Below, in pieces: positions 1 to 9,001 of a stretch of 41,456 bases of DNA. Position 1 is the first letter of the stretch, and each line of letters begins with the position of its first letter. The position numbers were made by a program, and so were the translations under genes. The DNA comes from JBBRNH01 sp038230415 (GTDB lineage Bacteria; Bacteroidota; Bacteroidia; Cytophagales; Spirosomataceae), in NCBI GenBank assembly GCA_038230415.1, contig JBBRNH010000041.1:1-41456 (forward strand), read 5' to 3'. The notes under the pieces were generated by a model. The model was not told the DNA's origin. It worked only from the letters and a program-made list of their open reading frames with translations, and did no database searches.

Positions 1-1864
1 AATCGAGTTTTTGAATTTGACCTAAACCGAAGTGCATCGTGGGTTCAACGGTGGCAAGGTAGCCGCGTTGCAGGGTTTGCTCGGCATACTGGCGTTGCTT
101 CCCAGAATAGAGCAACACCTTCGCACCCAGCCCTTGCCTATTGCCCGGTTTGCCCACCAATTGCAACCGCAGAAATTGCCCAGATGATCCAATTTTTTTG
201 GTGTTATCTGATTGATTTTTAGCCGTTTCCGCAGCTATCTCAACGGTTCGGTTTTGATAGACAAAGGCCGGGTCATTGATGTTGTTCATAACCAAATCCA
301 GATCACCGTCGTTGTCGAAATCGGCGTAGGCGGTGCCGTTCGTGAACGACGGTTCGGGCAGACCCCACTCGGCGGCTACGTTGGTGAAGGTTAGATTACC
401 ACCGTTGTTATGAAACAGAAAATTGGGTTTGTAAACGGGTTTCAGGACTTCAACCCGTTTCAGGAGCCGGTTGAGCCGGGCTTCGTTGGAGCCGAACATC
501 CCATCGTCGCGGTTATAACTCGTGAAATCGAGGTCGGTAATGTCTTTGCGGTAGCCGTTGGTGATGAGCAAATCCCGGAACCCGTCGTTATCGAGGTCGG
601 CCAGCAACGCGCTCCAGCTCCAGTCCGTAGCAGCCACGCCCGCTAAGTAGCCGATGTCGGAGAACCGCCCGTTTCCCCGATTTAATTGCAGCATATTCCG
701 GGCATACTGGGGTTGGTAGCCCATGCGCCGGGCCAGTTGAAAACGGTCGTAGGGAATGGTGCCGAACATGGTTTTCTGGCGCAGGTTATCGTCGGGCAAC
801 ATATCCACCACGGCCAGATCGTTCAGGCCGTCGTTATTGATGTCGGCCATATCCACGCCCATACTGTTGTGGCTCTGGTGTTTCAGCGCGTCGGCAATGC
901 CATTGGTAAAACCCCCGTGCTGGTTGTTGAGATACAGCACATCGTTCGACTGAAAATCGTTTGCCACATAAATATCCGGCCAGCCATCCTGATTGATGTC
1001 GTTCACCACCACGCCCAACCCCCAGCCTTCGTGGATAATCCCGGCAGCGTCGGAGACATCGGTGAAATGAGGGAGAAGGGAGGAGAAGGAGGAAGAAGGG
1101 GACGAGAGGGAGGAAGGGGAAGAAAGGGAGGAAGGGGAACTACCGTGAAATCCCCCTCGTCCCTTTTCTCCCCCTCCTCCCTCATTCCGGTACAACTTAT
1201 CACGGCTTTTGGCCTGACCATTGTTGCGCGGGCCGGTGACGTTGTTGCGGTTGTAGGATTCCAGCGCGTTGGTGAGTAAAAACAAGTCGAGGTCGCCGTC
1301 GCGGTCATAATCCAGAAATGCAGCCTGCGTCGAATAGCTCGAATCGGCGAGGCCAACGGCGCGGGCCATCTCCTGGAAATGCGGAACCCCGGCGGCATCG
1401 TTACCCATATTCATAAACAGCAGATTCGGCACCGCTTTGGTGCGGTCGGGGTGAATCGTGGACACGTAAATGTCCATCCGGCCATCCTGATTGATGTCTT
1501 CAACGGCCACACCCGTACACCAGTCGCGGGTCATAACGCCCGCCGGTTGGGTGATGTCGGTAAACGAAAATGCCCCGTTTCCACCGTTGCCTTTGTTGAG
1601 ATACAGTTTACTGGACACCTGATTCCCGGCAAAAAACACATCCTGAGAACCATCGCCGTTAAAATCGCCTACACCAACGCCCCCGCCGTTGTAGATATAC
1701 TCAAATTCCAGCACGTTCATCGACAGGAGCGCCTGCCGATAGCTTTCGGTGATGGTGTTGGCAAAATCAATCCCGGTTTGGCTGGCCGGTAGCCGTTCAA
1801 AGCGGGTCTTGGGCTGGCAGGCAAGTATCAGAAAAAAGGGCAGAAAAAGCAGGAGTCGTTGCAT
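1..1864 (-). CDS. VCBS/FG-GAP repeat protein with ASPIC/UnbV domain (C-terminus beyond window)
   Basis: Secreted or surface lipoprotein-like protein, last gene of the SusCD locus. I read the frame by hand from the ATG at 1864; it stays open to base 1, so the C-terminus is missing. The N-terminus is a short leader ending LILACQ, a plausible lipobox. At least seven calcium-loop motifs of the DxDxDG type follow (for example DFNGDGSQD, DYDRDGDLD, DFDNDGDLD), as in FG-GAP/VCBS propellers. The part nearest the edge (GLGAKVLLYSG, MHFGLG) matches ASPIC/UnbV. Such proteins often accompany SusC/SusD in this phylum; the ligand is unknown. Oddity: between LYRNE and HFTDVSD lies a roughly 35-residue Gly then Ser/Pro-rich insert, encoded by a GA-rich palindromic repeat (see 1066-1187). 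Confidence 0.85.
   Translation of the reverse strand, partial: MQRLLLFLPFFLILACQPKTRFERLPASQTGIDFANTITESYRQALLSMNVLEFEYIYNGGGVGVGDFNGDGSQDVFFAGNQVSSKLYLNKGNGGNGAFSFTDITQPAGVMTRDWCTGVAVEDINQDGRMDIYVSTIHPDRTKAVPNLLFMNMGNDAAGVPHFQEMARAVGLADSSYSTQAAFLDYDRDGDLDLFLLTNALESYNRNNVTGPRNNGQAKSRDKLYRNEGGGGEKGRGGFHGSSPSSLSSPSSLSSPSSSFSSLLPHFTDVSDAAGIIHEGWGLGVVVNDINQDGWPDIYVANDFQSNDVLYLNNQHGGFTNGIADALKHQSHNSMGVDMADINNDGLNDLAVVDMLPDDNLRQKTMFGTIPYDRFQLARRMGYQPQYARNMLQLNRGNGRFSDIGYLAGVAATDWSWSALLADLDNDGFRDLLITNGYRKDITDLDFTSYNRDDGMFGSNEARLNRLLKRVEVLKPVYKPNFLFHNNGGNLTFTNVAAEWGLPEPSFTNGTAYADFDNDGDLDLVMNNINDPAFVYQNRTVEIAAETAKNQSDNTKKIGSSGQFLRLQLVGKPGNRQGLGAKVLLYSGKQRQYAEQTLQRGYLATVEPTMHFGLGQIQKLD
1066..1187. repeat. 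GA/CT-rich palindromic repeat lying in frame inside a gene
   Basis: The termini are inverted copies, AATGAGGGAG at 1066-1075 and CTCCCTCATT at 1178-1187. Nearly pure purine tracts on one side face pyrimidine tracts on the other. It encodes the low-complexity insert of the VCBS protein without breaking its frame. The tract GAAGAAGGGGACGAGAGGG (1092-1110) resembles, reversed, bases 16790-16808 of the intergenic copy. Confidence 0.7.
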
Positions 1865-1879
1865 GGAGAAACATACCGA

Positions 1880-1912
1880 AAAAAGCCCTCTCTAACCAGA
1901 GAAGGCTTTACT
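1880..1912 (-). terminator. Rho-independent terminator after susD
   Basis: On the minus strand, AAAGCC-TTCTCT, loop GGTT, AGAGAG-GGCTTT is followed by a T-run. It lies between the SusD stop and the VCBS start, so it may reduce or end transcription into the VCBS gene. Confidence 0.7.
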
Positions 1913-1968
1913 GAACTATCTATCTATGATGATGGGGGGTTAATTTTTGATGACTATTATCCAGGCAG

Positions 1969-3501
1969 TTAATACCCCGGATTCTGGTCTTTCTGGCTCA
2001 GTTTGGCATTGTTGTCTAACTCGCTCTGCGGAATGGGCAGCAGTTTCTGCTTGTCGGCAAAATAACTGATTGGCTCGGTTTTGAGCTTGCCCTGCGCCCG
2101 CCACCGCAGAATATCGCGGTTGCGGCTTTGCTCACCGGCGAGTTCTACGCGCCGTTCGTGCTGAATGGCCCGCAACACCTCGTCTTTGCTACTGACCGGA
2201 TACGCTTTTGTCGGGTACGCGGGCATCGCCACACTCTTCCGGGCGCGAACCTGATTCAACAGCGTGATGGCATTGGCCGTGCTGCCGCCTTCGTTTTCGG
2301 CCTCGGCCATGCCCAACAGCACATCGGTGTAGCGAATAATTTTGAAGTTAATCCCCGATGTGTAATAGGTATCTGCGTTTTTGTAGAGCGCGGTGTATTT
2401 GCGCCAGCTAACCTTCTGCGTTACTCCGTTAAACAACTGCGCGTTGCCCTGCACATCGCCCTCGCCCAGCGTTTTTGTATCGGCACTGTACTTATCACCG
2501 ATGAAATAGAAATTGTATTTCAGGCGCGGGTCGGTTTTGGCATCACCTTTGGCGGTGTGTTCAAAGTCGGCAAGCAGGGCCGCCGACGGAATCAGGTTGC
2601 GCCAGCCAATCGGGTTATATTCCTGACTGCGGGTGCAGGTTTCGTTGGCCGCGTAGTCGTTGCCGTCGCCGTCCCAGTTAAAATCACCGATTTTCGAGAA
2701 GCCGATTTCAAACACGCCTTCGGTGTTGAACTTGCTTTCTTCGGTGAAGTTATCCGTGTATTCGTCCATGAGTTTATACTGCCCCGAACTGATTACTTTC
2801 TGAAACGCGGTTTTAGCGTTGGCATAGTCGCCTTTCTGCATATACACCCGGCCCAGCAGTGCCGACGCGGCCCCGGTGGTGGCGCGGCCCTGATCGGAGC
2901 CACTGTAACTCGCGGCCAGGTCGGCCTGAGCGGCAGTCAGATCGCTGATAATCACGGCATAAACCTCATCGGCGGTGGCCCGGGTTTTGGTTCCGTCTAC
3001 GGCTGTCACGTAGTTGGTGTAGAGCGGGACCCCGCCAAAAAGCGTCACTAAATCGAAGTACGACAAGGCCCGCAAAAATTTGGCTTCGGCAATTACGCGC
3101 TTCACCGTTGCGGGGTTGTCTTTTACGGCGGGGGCTTTGTCAATAATGACGTTGGCCCGGTGAATGGTGCGGTACAACCCGTTCCAGACCGACCCCGACA
3201 CGGAGTTGCCCGCAAGCTGCGCCCCAATCAGCATCTGGTTGCGGGGTGCTTCTAACTGCCCCCCGCCCGATGTCATATCGTCGGAGCGCAGGTCGTGCGT
3301 AAAAAACCACTCACGGCCCGTGAGGTTATAACTCTGCCAGATGGCATACACCGAATTGATGCCGGAGACGAGTTCGCTGGAGTTTTTGTAGAACGTCTCG
3401 GTCACCACCTGATTCGGGTTCACCTGATCTAAACTGCTGGTGTTGCAACCCGCCAGCAAAGCCAGCGTTACGGTTGCCGTTGTTAGAAAATTACGTTTCA
3501 T
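1969..3501 (-). CDS. SusD/RagB-family nutrient-binding outer-membrane lipoprotein
   Basis: 510 residues, usual for SusD. It begins with a lipoprotein signal whose lipobox is LLAGC, giving an acylated Cys near residue 19. The body has the helical TPR-like SusD features, including SALLGRVYMQKGDYANAKTAF in the middle and a C-terminal segment (ERRVELAGE, RDILRW, LLPIPQSELDNN, QNPGY) typical of the RagB/SusD domain. It would sit on the outer leaflet as a lid over the SusC channel encoded just upstream in the same operon. The substrate cannot be read from the sequence, and no glycoside hydrolase lies in the window to suggest one. Confidence 0.95.
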   Translation of the reverse strand: MKRNFLTTATVTLALLAGCNTSSLDQVNPNQVVTETFYKNSSELVSGINSVYAIWQSYNLTGREWFFTHDLRSDDMTSGGGQLEAPRNQMLIGAQLAGNSVSGSVWNGLYRTIHRANVIIDKAPAVKDNPATVKRVIAEAKFLRALSYFDLVTLFGGVPLYTNYVTAVDGTKTRATADEVYAVIISDLTAAQADLAASYSGSDQGRATTGAASALLGRVYMQKGDYANAKTAFQKVISSGQYKLMDEYTDNFTEESKFNTEGVFEIGFSKIGDFNWDGDGNDYAANETCTRSQEYNPIGWRNLIPSAALLADFEHTAKGDAKTDPRLKYNFYFIGDKYSADTKTLGEGDVQGNAQLFNGVTQKVSWRKYTALYKNADTYYTSGINFKIIRYTDVLLGMAEAENEGGSTANAITLLNQVRARKSVAMPAYPTKAYPVSSKDEVLRAIQHERRVELAGEQSRNRDILRWRAQGKLKTEPISYFADKQKLLPIPQSELDNNAKLSQKDQNPGY

Positions 3502-3533
3502 TGTGTTATTTGTTTTGAATGTTTGATGTTTTG

Positions 3534-3644
3534 ACCACCCCCAACCCCCTCCTAAAACAGGAGGGGGCTTTTTCGAAAGCTACGCTTTTGAGGGAGTGCT
3601 GTTTTTCAGCCCCCTCCTGGTTGACGGAGGGGGTTGGGGGTGGT
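3534..3644. repeat. Two-arm palindromic repeat filling the susC-susD gap
   Basis: Outer arms 3534-3552 and 3626-3644 are perfect 19-bp inverted copies (ACCACCCCCAACCCCCTCC). Inner arms 3558-3569 and 3608-3619 are perfect 12-bp copies (CAGGAGGGGGCT). Each outer arm can alternatively pair with the adjacent inner arm, giving two short local hairpins. It occupies nearly all of the space between the SusC stop (3655) and the SusD start (3501), so it lies in the susC-susD transcript. Confidence 0.85.
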
Positions 3645-3654
3645 TATAATGTTA

Positions 3655-6600
3655 TTAAAATCCAATCTGCAAACCCGCCGACAGCGTTCGGGCCTGCGGA
3701 AACTGCCCGTAGTCAATGCCATTGGTGAGGGTTCCGTTGTAGCGCGAGCCGATTTCGGGGTCATAACCCGTATATTTTGTGAACGTCAGCAGGTTGGTGG
3801 CCGACACGTACAGCCGGGCCTTGGCTAAGGTTCCGCGCGTCCAGGACTGCAACACGCCCGCCGGCACGGTATAGCCAATGCTCAGGTTTTTGAGCCGCAG
3901 ATACGAGCCATCTTCCACAAACCGGTCTGAGGTGCGGGTGTTGCCATTGGGGTCTCCACTCACCGCTCTTGGAATATTGGTGTTGGTGTTGGTGGGTGTC
4001 CAGGCATTCAGCACGTCGGTTCCTGAATTAAACAATCGCAACATCCCCTGCGTCAGCACTTTGGTTCCGTTGTAGATTTTGTTGCCCTGAACACCCTGTA
4101 AAAACACCGACACGTCGAAGTTACGGTAGTTGGCGTTCAGGTTCACACCGTACTGAAACTTGGGCAAAAAACTGCCGAGGTTCACCCGGTCGTCGGCATC
4201 AATTTTACCATCGCCGTTGGTATCCACAAACCGGATATCGCCGGGCTTGGCGTTGTCTTGCTTGGCCGAGGCTTTTATTTCCTCTAAGTTCTTGAAAATC
4301 CCCGCTACTTTCCAACCGTAGAAATACTGGATAGGCTCACCGGCAATGGTCCGCGTAATGTCGAATCCGCCAAAGTCAGCATTAGACCCCCCAAACAACG
4401 GCGGAATGTTTGGCCCCAGGTCAACCACCTTATTGTTGATGAAGGTGATGTTGGCCGAGGCATCCAATTTAAGTGCGCCCTGCCGCTTGTTGTAGCCGAG
4501 TTGCAGTTCAACGCCCGTATTCTGCATACTGCCAATGTTCACGATGGGCGAGTTAGAATAGCCGATAGATGGCGCAAAGGGCTGGGCCAGAATCAGGCCG
4601 TCGGTTTTGCGGTTAAAATACTCCGCCGTCAGCGTGATGCTGTTGTTGAGCAGACCCAAATCCAGGCCGATGTTGGTCATCTTGGTAACTTCCCATTTCA
4701 GGTTGGTATTACCGAGTTTGTCGAAATACGCCCCCTGTGTGCGTCCGCCACCGAGCAGGGCGTTGGTGTTTTGCGAGATCGCCACCTGCCAGGCATAATC
4801 GCCAATGTCGTTGAAGCCCATTGAGCCGTAGCTGGCCCGCAGCTTGAGTTCCGAAATTACCGGAATGCTTTTCAGGAAAGCTTCTTCGCTGATGCGCCAC
4901 CCGGCAGACACCGACGGGAAGTTACCCCACTTGTTGCCCGGCGCAAACCGGCTCGATCCGTCGCGCCGGATCGATGCGCCCACCAAATATTTACCGGCGT
5001 ATTCGTAGTTTACCCGACCGAGATACGACTCCAGCACGCTTTTCGACTGCCCTCCGCCCAACCCGACGCTGGTCGGAATCACGCCACCAACCTGAACTAT
5101 ATCGTTGGTAGCGGCCTGCCCACCACCGTTCAGCCCGGAGTAATTACCCACCTGCCGCTCGGCCACAGCCACAGCATTGATACTGTGCTTGCCGAAGGTT
5201 TTGGCAAACGTCAACTGGTTAGAAATCAGGGGAGACACGTAGGTATAGCGGCTATCGCTGAAATTAGCCAGCGCACGGGCGTTGAAACTCTCGTTATAAA
5301 TCGGCTGAAAATAATAGTCGCGCCCGGCTACATAATCAACCCCGCCCCGGAATCGGTAGGTCAATCCGTCGAAGAGTTTCACGTCGAGATAGGCACTGGC
5401 AAGCACTTTCAGCCGTTGCGTATTGCTGCGATCCTGCAACGCGGCCCGCACTGGGTTTTGCGGGTCGGTGGCATCCGAGCCATCCGGCCCCCGATAACCG
5501 CCGACCAGAAACGGATCATAAACGGGCATATACGGAGTCATCCTGATAATGTTCTGAATCTGGGAGCGGCCCCCGGCATTGACCTCGCTGTATTTATCAT
5601 CGTATGAAATGGTCAGCGTTTGCCCGAACGTAAATCGGTTGCTGATGCTATGGTCGGAGTTGATGCGGAAGTTGCCCCGTTTGTAGCTGGTGCCGAGCAT
5701 GATACCGTCTTGCTTGAAATATCCCACCGATGAGTAAAACCGTGATTTTTCGTTGCCGCCCGACAGTTGTACGCTGTGCTGGGTGATGGGCGCACTCCTG
5801 AACACTTCGTTTTGCCAGTTGGTGTTAGTCTGATTGTAGGTCTGGGTGGCCCCGGCATAAATCGGCTTGTCCATGTTCAAAAACCGGGTCGGGCGGGCAT
5901 CAGCCGGGGCGCGAGCCGGGCTTGCAGCCGCAGCCGCGTCGTTTTCGGCGTTTTGCAGCAGAGCCGTGCCGTATTGGAGATACTGTTGGGTGTTGAGCAG
6001 GTCAAGTTTTTTCCAGGCCTGTTGCGACCCCACGTAGCCGTCGTAGCTGACGTGCAGTTTACCGTCTCTCGCGCCCTTTTTGGTGGTGATGATAATGACC
6101 CCGTTGGCCGCCCGCGAGCCGTAAATCGCAGCCGCCGACGCATCTTTCAGCACGTCTACACTCTCGATGTCACGGCTGTCGAAATTGTTCAGATCACCCG
6201 TCGGGAAACCGTCCACCACATACAACGGGTTTGACGAGTAGCTGATGGAGCCGATGCCGCGAATCCTGACAATGGGCGATTCGCCGGGCGAGCCGTTGCT
6301 CACCACGCTGACCCCGGCCACGCGGCCCTGAATGGCACTTTCGATACTCGGTACGGGCAGGGTGGTTAGCTCCCGCGACGACACGGTTGAGATGGCTCCC
6401 GTTATCGAGGCCCGCTTCTGGGTTCCGTAGCCCACTACTACCACTTCGCTCAGGGCTTTGGTGTCTTCCGAAAGCGAGACGTTAATCACACTGCGCCCGG
6501 CCACGCTGACCTCATCGGAGATATACCCCACAAAACTCACCACCAGCACGGCGTTGGTCGGGGCATTGATCGAAAACTCGCCAGCCGCATTGGTCGTGGT

Positions 6601-7170
6601 GCCGCGATTGGTGCCTTTGATCACGACCGATGCGCCGGGGATAGATTTGCCGTCTTTATCGGTCACTTTGCCGCGCACATCGTCCATCGGGCGGGCGTTC
6701 TGGCTGAATGACCAACCGTTGCGTTCGAGCCGGTAGATGGTCATACTCGGTACGCCGGGCAAGGCTACGGGTTCGGTGGCGAGGTCGGCTTTTTGGGTAA
6801 TCTGCTCGATTTGCCGAAAGGAACGGGTGTTCTTTCCGTTCGCGCTCATGATGGCGTAGAAATTGGCCTGCACCTTCCGGTACATCAATTCCTGCCCGGT
6901 GAGCAGCGTATTGAGTTCATCCTCAACGGAATTGCTCCGGTGAGCGGGCATCATGACCTTCGTTTCGACCACATTGGTCGGGTAAATAAATGACACCCGG
7001 TAGCGGGCTTCGAGTTCAGACAGGGCCACCCGGAGCGTGACCATCCGGGCCTCGGCGGTTGTGCCAACGGCTTGTTTCACGTCGGCCTGATTCAGGGCAA
7101 AAAGCTGTGCCTGTGCTGGTTGCAGCCCCAATAGGCAGCTTGCGGCCAGAAACCATAGTAGTTTTTTCAT
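3655..7170 (-). CDS. SusC/RagA-family TonB-dependent outer-membrane transporter with STN signalling domain
   Basis: 1171 residues. Order: Sec signal peptide (MKKLLWFLAASCLLGLQPAQA); an STN domain around residues 40-110, the periplasmic signalling module of transducing receptors; a carboxypeptidase-D-regulatory-like domain (VRGKVTDKDGKSIPGASVVI); a SusC-type segment EVVVVGYGTQKR; the plug (IRGIGSI, NPLYVVDG, IESVDVLKDASAAAIYGSRA); then a beta-barrel ending in the aromatic-terminated GLQIGF. It imports a ligand with SusD as lid. The STN domain together with the fecR and sigma genes just upstream indicates cell-surface signalling: ligand binding would release the ECF sigma factor. The start lies 3 nt after the FecR stop, so the genes are co-transcribed. 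Ligand unknown. Confidence 0.97.
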   Translation of the reverse strand: MKKLLWFLAASCLLGLQPAQAQLFALNQADVKQAVGTTAEARMVTLRVALSELEARYRVSFIYPTNVVETKVMMPAHRSNSVEDELNTLLTGQELMYRKVQANFYAIMSANGKNTRSFRQIEQITQKADLATEPVALPGVPSMTIYRLERNGWSFSQNARPMDDVRGKVTDKDGKSIPGASVVIKGTNRGTTTNAAGEFSINAPTNAVLVVSFVGYISDEVSVAGRSVINVSLSEDTKALSEVVVVGYGTQKRASITGAISTVSSRELTTLPVPSIESAIQGRVAGVSVVSNGSPGESPIVRIRGIGSISYSSNPLYVVDGFPTGDLNNFDSRDIESVDVLKDASAAAIYGSRAANGVIIITTKKGARDGKLHVSYDGYVGSQQAWKKLDLLNTQQYLQYGTALLQNAENDAAAAASPARAPADARPTRFLNMDKPIYAGATQTYNQTNTNWQNEVFRSAPITQHSVQLSGGNEKSRFYSSVGYFKQDGIMLGTSYKRGNFRINSDHSISNRFTFGQTLTISYDDKYSEVNAGGRSQIQNIIRMTPYMPVYDPFLVGGYRGPDGSDATDPQNPVRAALQDRSNTQRLKVLASAYLDVKLFDGLTYRFRGGVDYVAGRDYYFQPIYNESFNARALANFSDSRYTYVSPLISNQLTFAKTFGKHSINAVAVAERQVGNYSGLNGGGQAATNDIVQVGGVIPTSVGLGGGQSKSVLESYLGRVNYEYAGKYLVGASIRRDGSSRFAPGNKWGNFPSVSAGWRISEEAFLKSIPVISELKLRASYGSMGFNDIGDYAWQVAISQNTNALLGGGRTQGAYFDKLGNTNLKWEVTKMTNIGLDLGLLNNSITLTAEYFNRKTDGLILAQPFAPSIGYSNSPIVNIGSMQNTGVELQLGYNKRQGALKLDASANITFINNKVVDLGPNIPPLFGGSNADFGGFDITRTIAGEPIQYFYGWKVAGIFKNLEEIKASAKQDNAKPGDIRFVDTNGDGKIDADDRVNLGSFLPKFQYGVNLNANYRNFDVSVFLQGVQGNKIYNGTKVLTQGMLRLFNSGTDVLNAWTPTNTNTNIPRAVSGDPNGNTRTSDRFVEDGSYLRLKNLSIGYTVPAGVLQSWTRGTLAKARLYVSATNLLTFTKYTGYDPEIGSRYNGTLTNGIDYGQFPQARTLSAGLQIGF

Positions 7171-7173
7171 GAG

Positions 7174-8199
7174 TTAAGGTTGATTTGGTTCAATTGTGAT
7201 TGTTTGAGGGTTATTGTGAATTACGTTCAGGTTGAAAAGCGTGACAAGGCCCTTCAAAATGGTCTCGCTATCCTGGTTCGGCACCGTTCCCGAAATGGTC
7301 TGATTGGCCAATCCGGCATCCGAAAACCGCACGGTCAAGCCGTAGGTGTCGTGCAGAATCTGGGCCACCTCACTCAGTCGGGTTCCGTCGAAGGTCAGTT
7401 TGCCATCGTGCCACGACGACAGGGCGCGGGCGTTGACCCGGCGGGTAAAAAATGTTTTGGCTTCGGCATTGGCTTCAAACATTTCGCCGGGCTGCATCAC
7501 CATCGGGTCGCCGGTTTTGCGGTTCACGTTCAGCCTGATTTTTCCGGTATCCAAAATAACTTTTGTGCTGGCTTCCCGGCCATACACATTAAAGCGGGTT
7601 CCGAGTACTTCCACATCAATTCCCGTTGGCAAATGCACCACAAACCGTTGATTCGTAGCGGTATGTATCACGTCAAAAAAGCCTTCGCCCGTTATCCAGA
7701 CCTCGCGGGGCTGGCCGGTTTCCCAGGCAGCGGCATAGCGCACCGACGAATTTCCGTTCAGCGTCACCACCGATTTGTCGGGCAGGGTCAGCAGCCGGGT
7801 TTCGCCAAACGATGTTTTCAGACTCACCTGTGCGGCAATCGCAGCAGGCCGTTGCCAAAGCCACCAGCCACCCAACGCCAGCGCGAGAAACGCTACCGAA
7901 GCGGCCACGCGGAAGCCCCCTGTTTGCCACCACACCCGGCGACCAATGGGAATCACCGGCGTTTCGGCAGGTTGCGCTGCTGCATTTTTCAGCGCATGAA
8001 TCCGGGCCAGCAGTTGCCCGGCCCGTTGGGTCTCGTCGGCATCCAGCAACCTCGTTTCGAGGGGCAGTTCACCATCAAGCAATTGGCTCAGGTAACGTTG
8101 CCCATCGGCAGAAGCCAGATACACCAGCACGGTGCGGGCTTCGTCGGGCAAAGCGTTGCCGTGCAGGTATCGGTCAATCAGGGTTGGGTCTATCGGCAT
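7174..8199 (-). CDS. FecR-family transmembrane anti-sigma factor
   Basis: 341 residues. The N-terminal cytoplasmic part (about 1-90) would bind the sigma factor. One membrane span follows at about 95-114 (FRVAASVAFLALALGGWWLW), then the periplasmic FecR domain (TLPDKSVVTLNGNSSVRY, GEGFFDV, GTRFNVYG) and a C-terminal DUF4974-like domain (LSEVAQILHDTYGLTVRF). In the known scheme this protein receives the signal from the STN domain of SusC and controls the ECF sigma factor. It sits between those two genes here: 119 nt after the sigma gene and 3 nt before susC. Confidence 0.95.
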   Translation of the reverse strand: MPIDPTLIDRYLHGNALPDEARTVLVYLASADGQRYLSQLLDGELPLETRLLDADETQRAGQLLARIHALKNAAAQPAETPVIPIGRRVWWQTGGFRVAASVAFLALALGGWWLWQRPAAIAAQVSLKTSFGETRLLTLPDKSVVTLNGNSSVRYAAAWETGQPREVWITGEGFFDVIHTATNQRFVVHLPTGIDVEVLGTRFNVYGREASTKVILDTGKIRLNVNRKTGDPMVMQPGEMFEANAEAKTFFTRRVNARALSSWHDGKLTFDGTRLSEVAQILHDTYGLTVRFSDAGLANQTISGTVPNQDSETILKGLVTLFNLNVIHNNPQTITIEPNQP

Positions 8200-8317
8200 T
8201 GGTCAACGAGGGAGGTTAGGAATACAGACATAGCAAGGGTTCGGAATGAATACACCGAACCACGAAAGAAGTATGATAGGAACAAGAAAAAAAGTTGCGA
8301 AACCGAGGGAGCGGCCT

Positions 8318-8938
8318 TTAGCCGTGCAGGGCAAGCAGCATCACAATTGTCAGCAGGCCTTCGAGATGGGCGTTTTTGCCGAGGTATTGCCGGACAAATT
8401 GCGAAGCCGACGAATACTGAAATTTAACGGTGTTGATGGAGATGGCTAATTGCCGGGCTACCTGCTCGTTGGTTAACCCGTCGAACACCCGGAGCCGGAA
8501 AATCTCCTGCTTGCGGGGCGATAACTGCCGGATACCGGCTTCTAAAATGGTGGTGTATTCCTGCCACTCTACTGAATCCTGGCCGGACTCGGTGCCTTGA
8601 AAATCATGGGCGGTTTCAGAAAAACGCTCCCAGATGCTGTGGTGGCTGTTTCGGATGAGATTCAGGACGTGGTTTTTCATGGCTACGGCCAGAAACGCCT
8701 TCAACGAGTGTGCTTCATCGAGCGATTGCCGCTGTTGCCAGAGCTTCAGAAACACGTCCTGAATGGCATCTTCGGCGAGGTCGGGGTCTTTCAAAAACCG
8801 GATTCCGATGGCTAACAGGTGACTATAATACCGATGAAATACGGCATCGAAGGCCCGTTCGTCGCCCTCCCGAATCCGCGCCGTGAGCGTGGTTTCATCA
8901 ACTAATGAGAGCGACATAGACCGGGTTTGGGCGTTCAT
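8318..8938 (-). CDS. ECF RNA polymerase sigma factor (sigma-70 family, Bacteroidetes type)
   Basis: About 206 residues. Region 2 includes AFDAVFHRYYSHLL and LAEDAIQDVFLKLW; region 4 includes LSPRKQEIFRLRVFDGLTNEQVA with the recognition helix ISINTVKFQ. It would direct polymerase to the downstream SusCD operon and is paired with the FecR gene that follows. Start choice: the frame extends upstream to a TTG at 8965, but a TATTTTTG box at 8963-8970 would place the transcript start just downstream of that codon. ATG 8938 (MNAQ) is preferred; ATG 8917 (MSLS) is also possible. Confidence 0.93.
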   Translation of the reverse strand: MNAQTRSMSLSLVDETTLTARIREGDERAFDAVFHRYYSHLLAIGIRFLKDPDLAEDAIQDVFLKLWQQRQSLDEAHSLKAFLAVAMKNHVLNLIRNSHHSIWERFSETAHDFQGTESGQDSVEWQEYTTILEAGIRQLSPRKQEIFRLRVFDGLTNEQVARQLAISINTVKFQYSSASQFVRQYLGKNAHLEGLLTIVMLLALHG

Positions 8939-8962
8939 CAGCGTCAAAGCAACTAATTCACC

Positions 8963-8970
8963 CAAAAATA
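8963..8970 (-). promoter_or_regulatory. Candidate -7 box of the sigma-factor operon
   Basis: TATTTTTG on the minus strand matches the phylum's TAnnTTTG -7 consensus. The -33 position is only T-rich, not TTTG. It lies just upstream of the preferred ATG (8938). Confidence 0.4.
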
Positions 8971-9001
8971 ATCAACTTATTTCATTCTAAAATACCCCGC
9001 T

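Noticed and set aside
2128..3051. Plus-strand open frame of about 307 codons opposite susD
   Set aside because: Shadow frame; SusD on the minus strand is unambiguous.
7180..8427. Long open frame on the plus strand opposite the FecR gene (about 415 codons)
   Set aside because: Antisense shadow of a GC-rich gene. The minus strand encodes a clear FecR domain and membrane span; the plus product shows no family motif.
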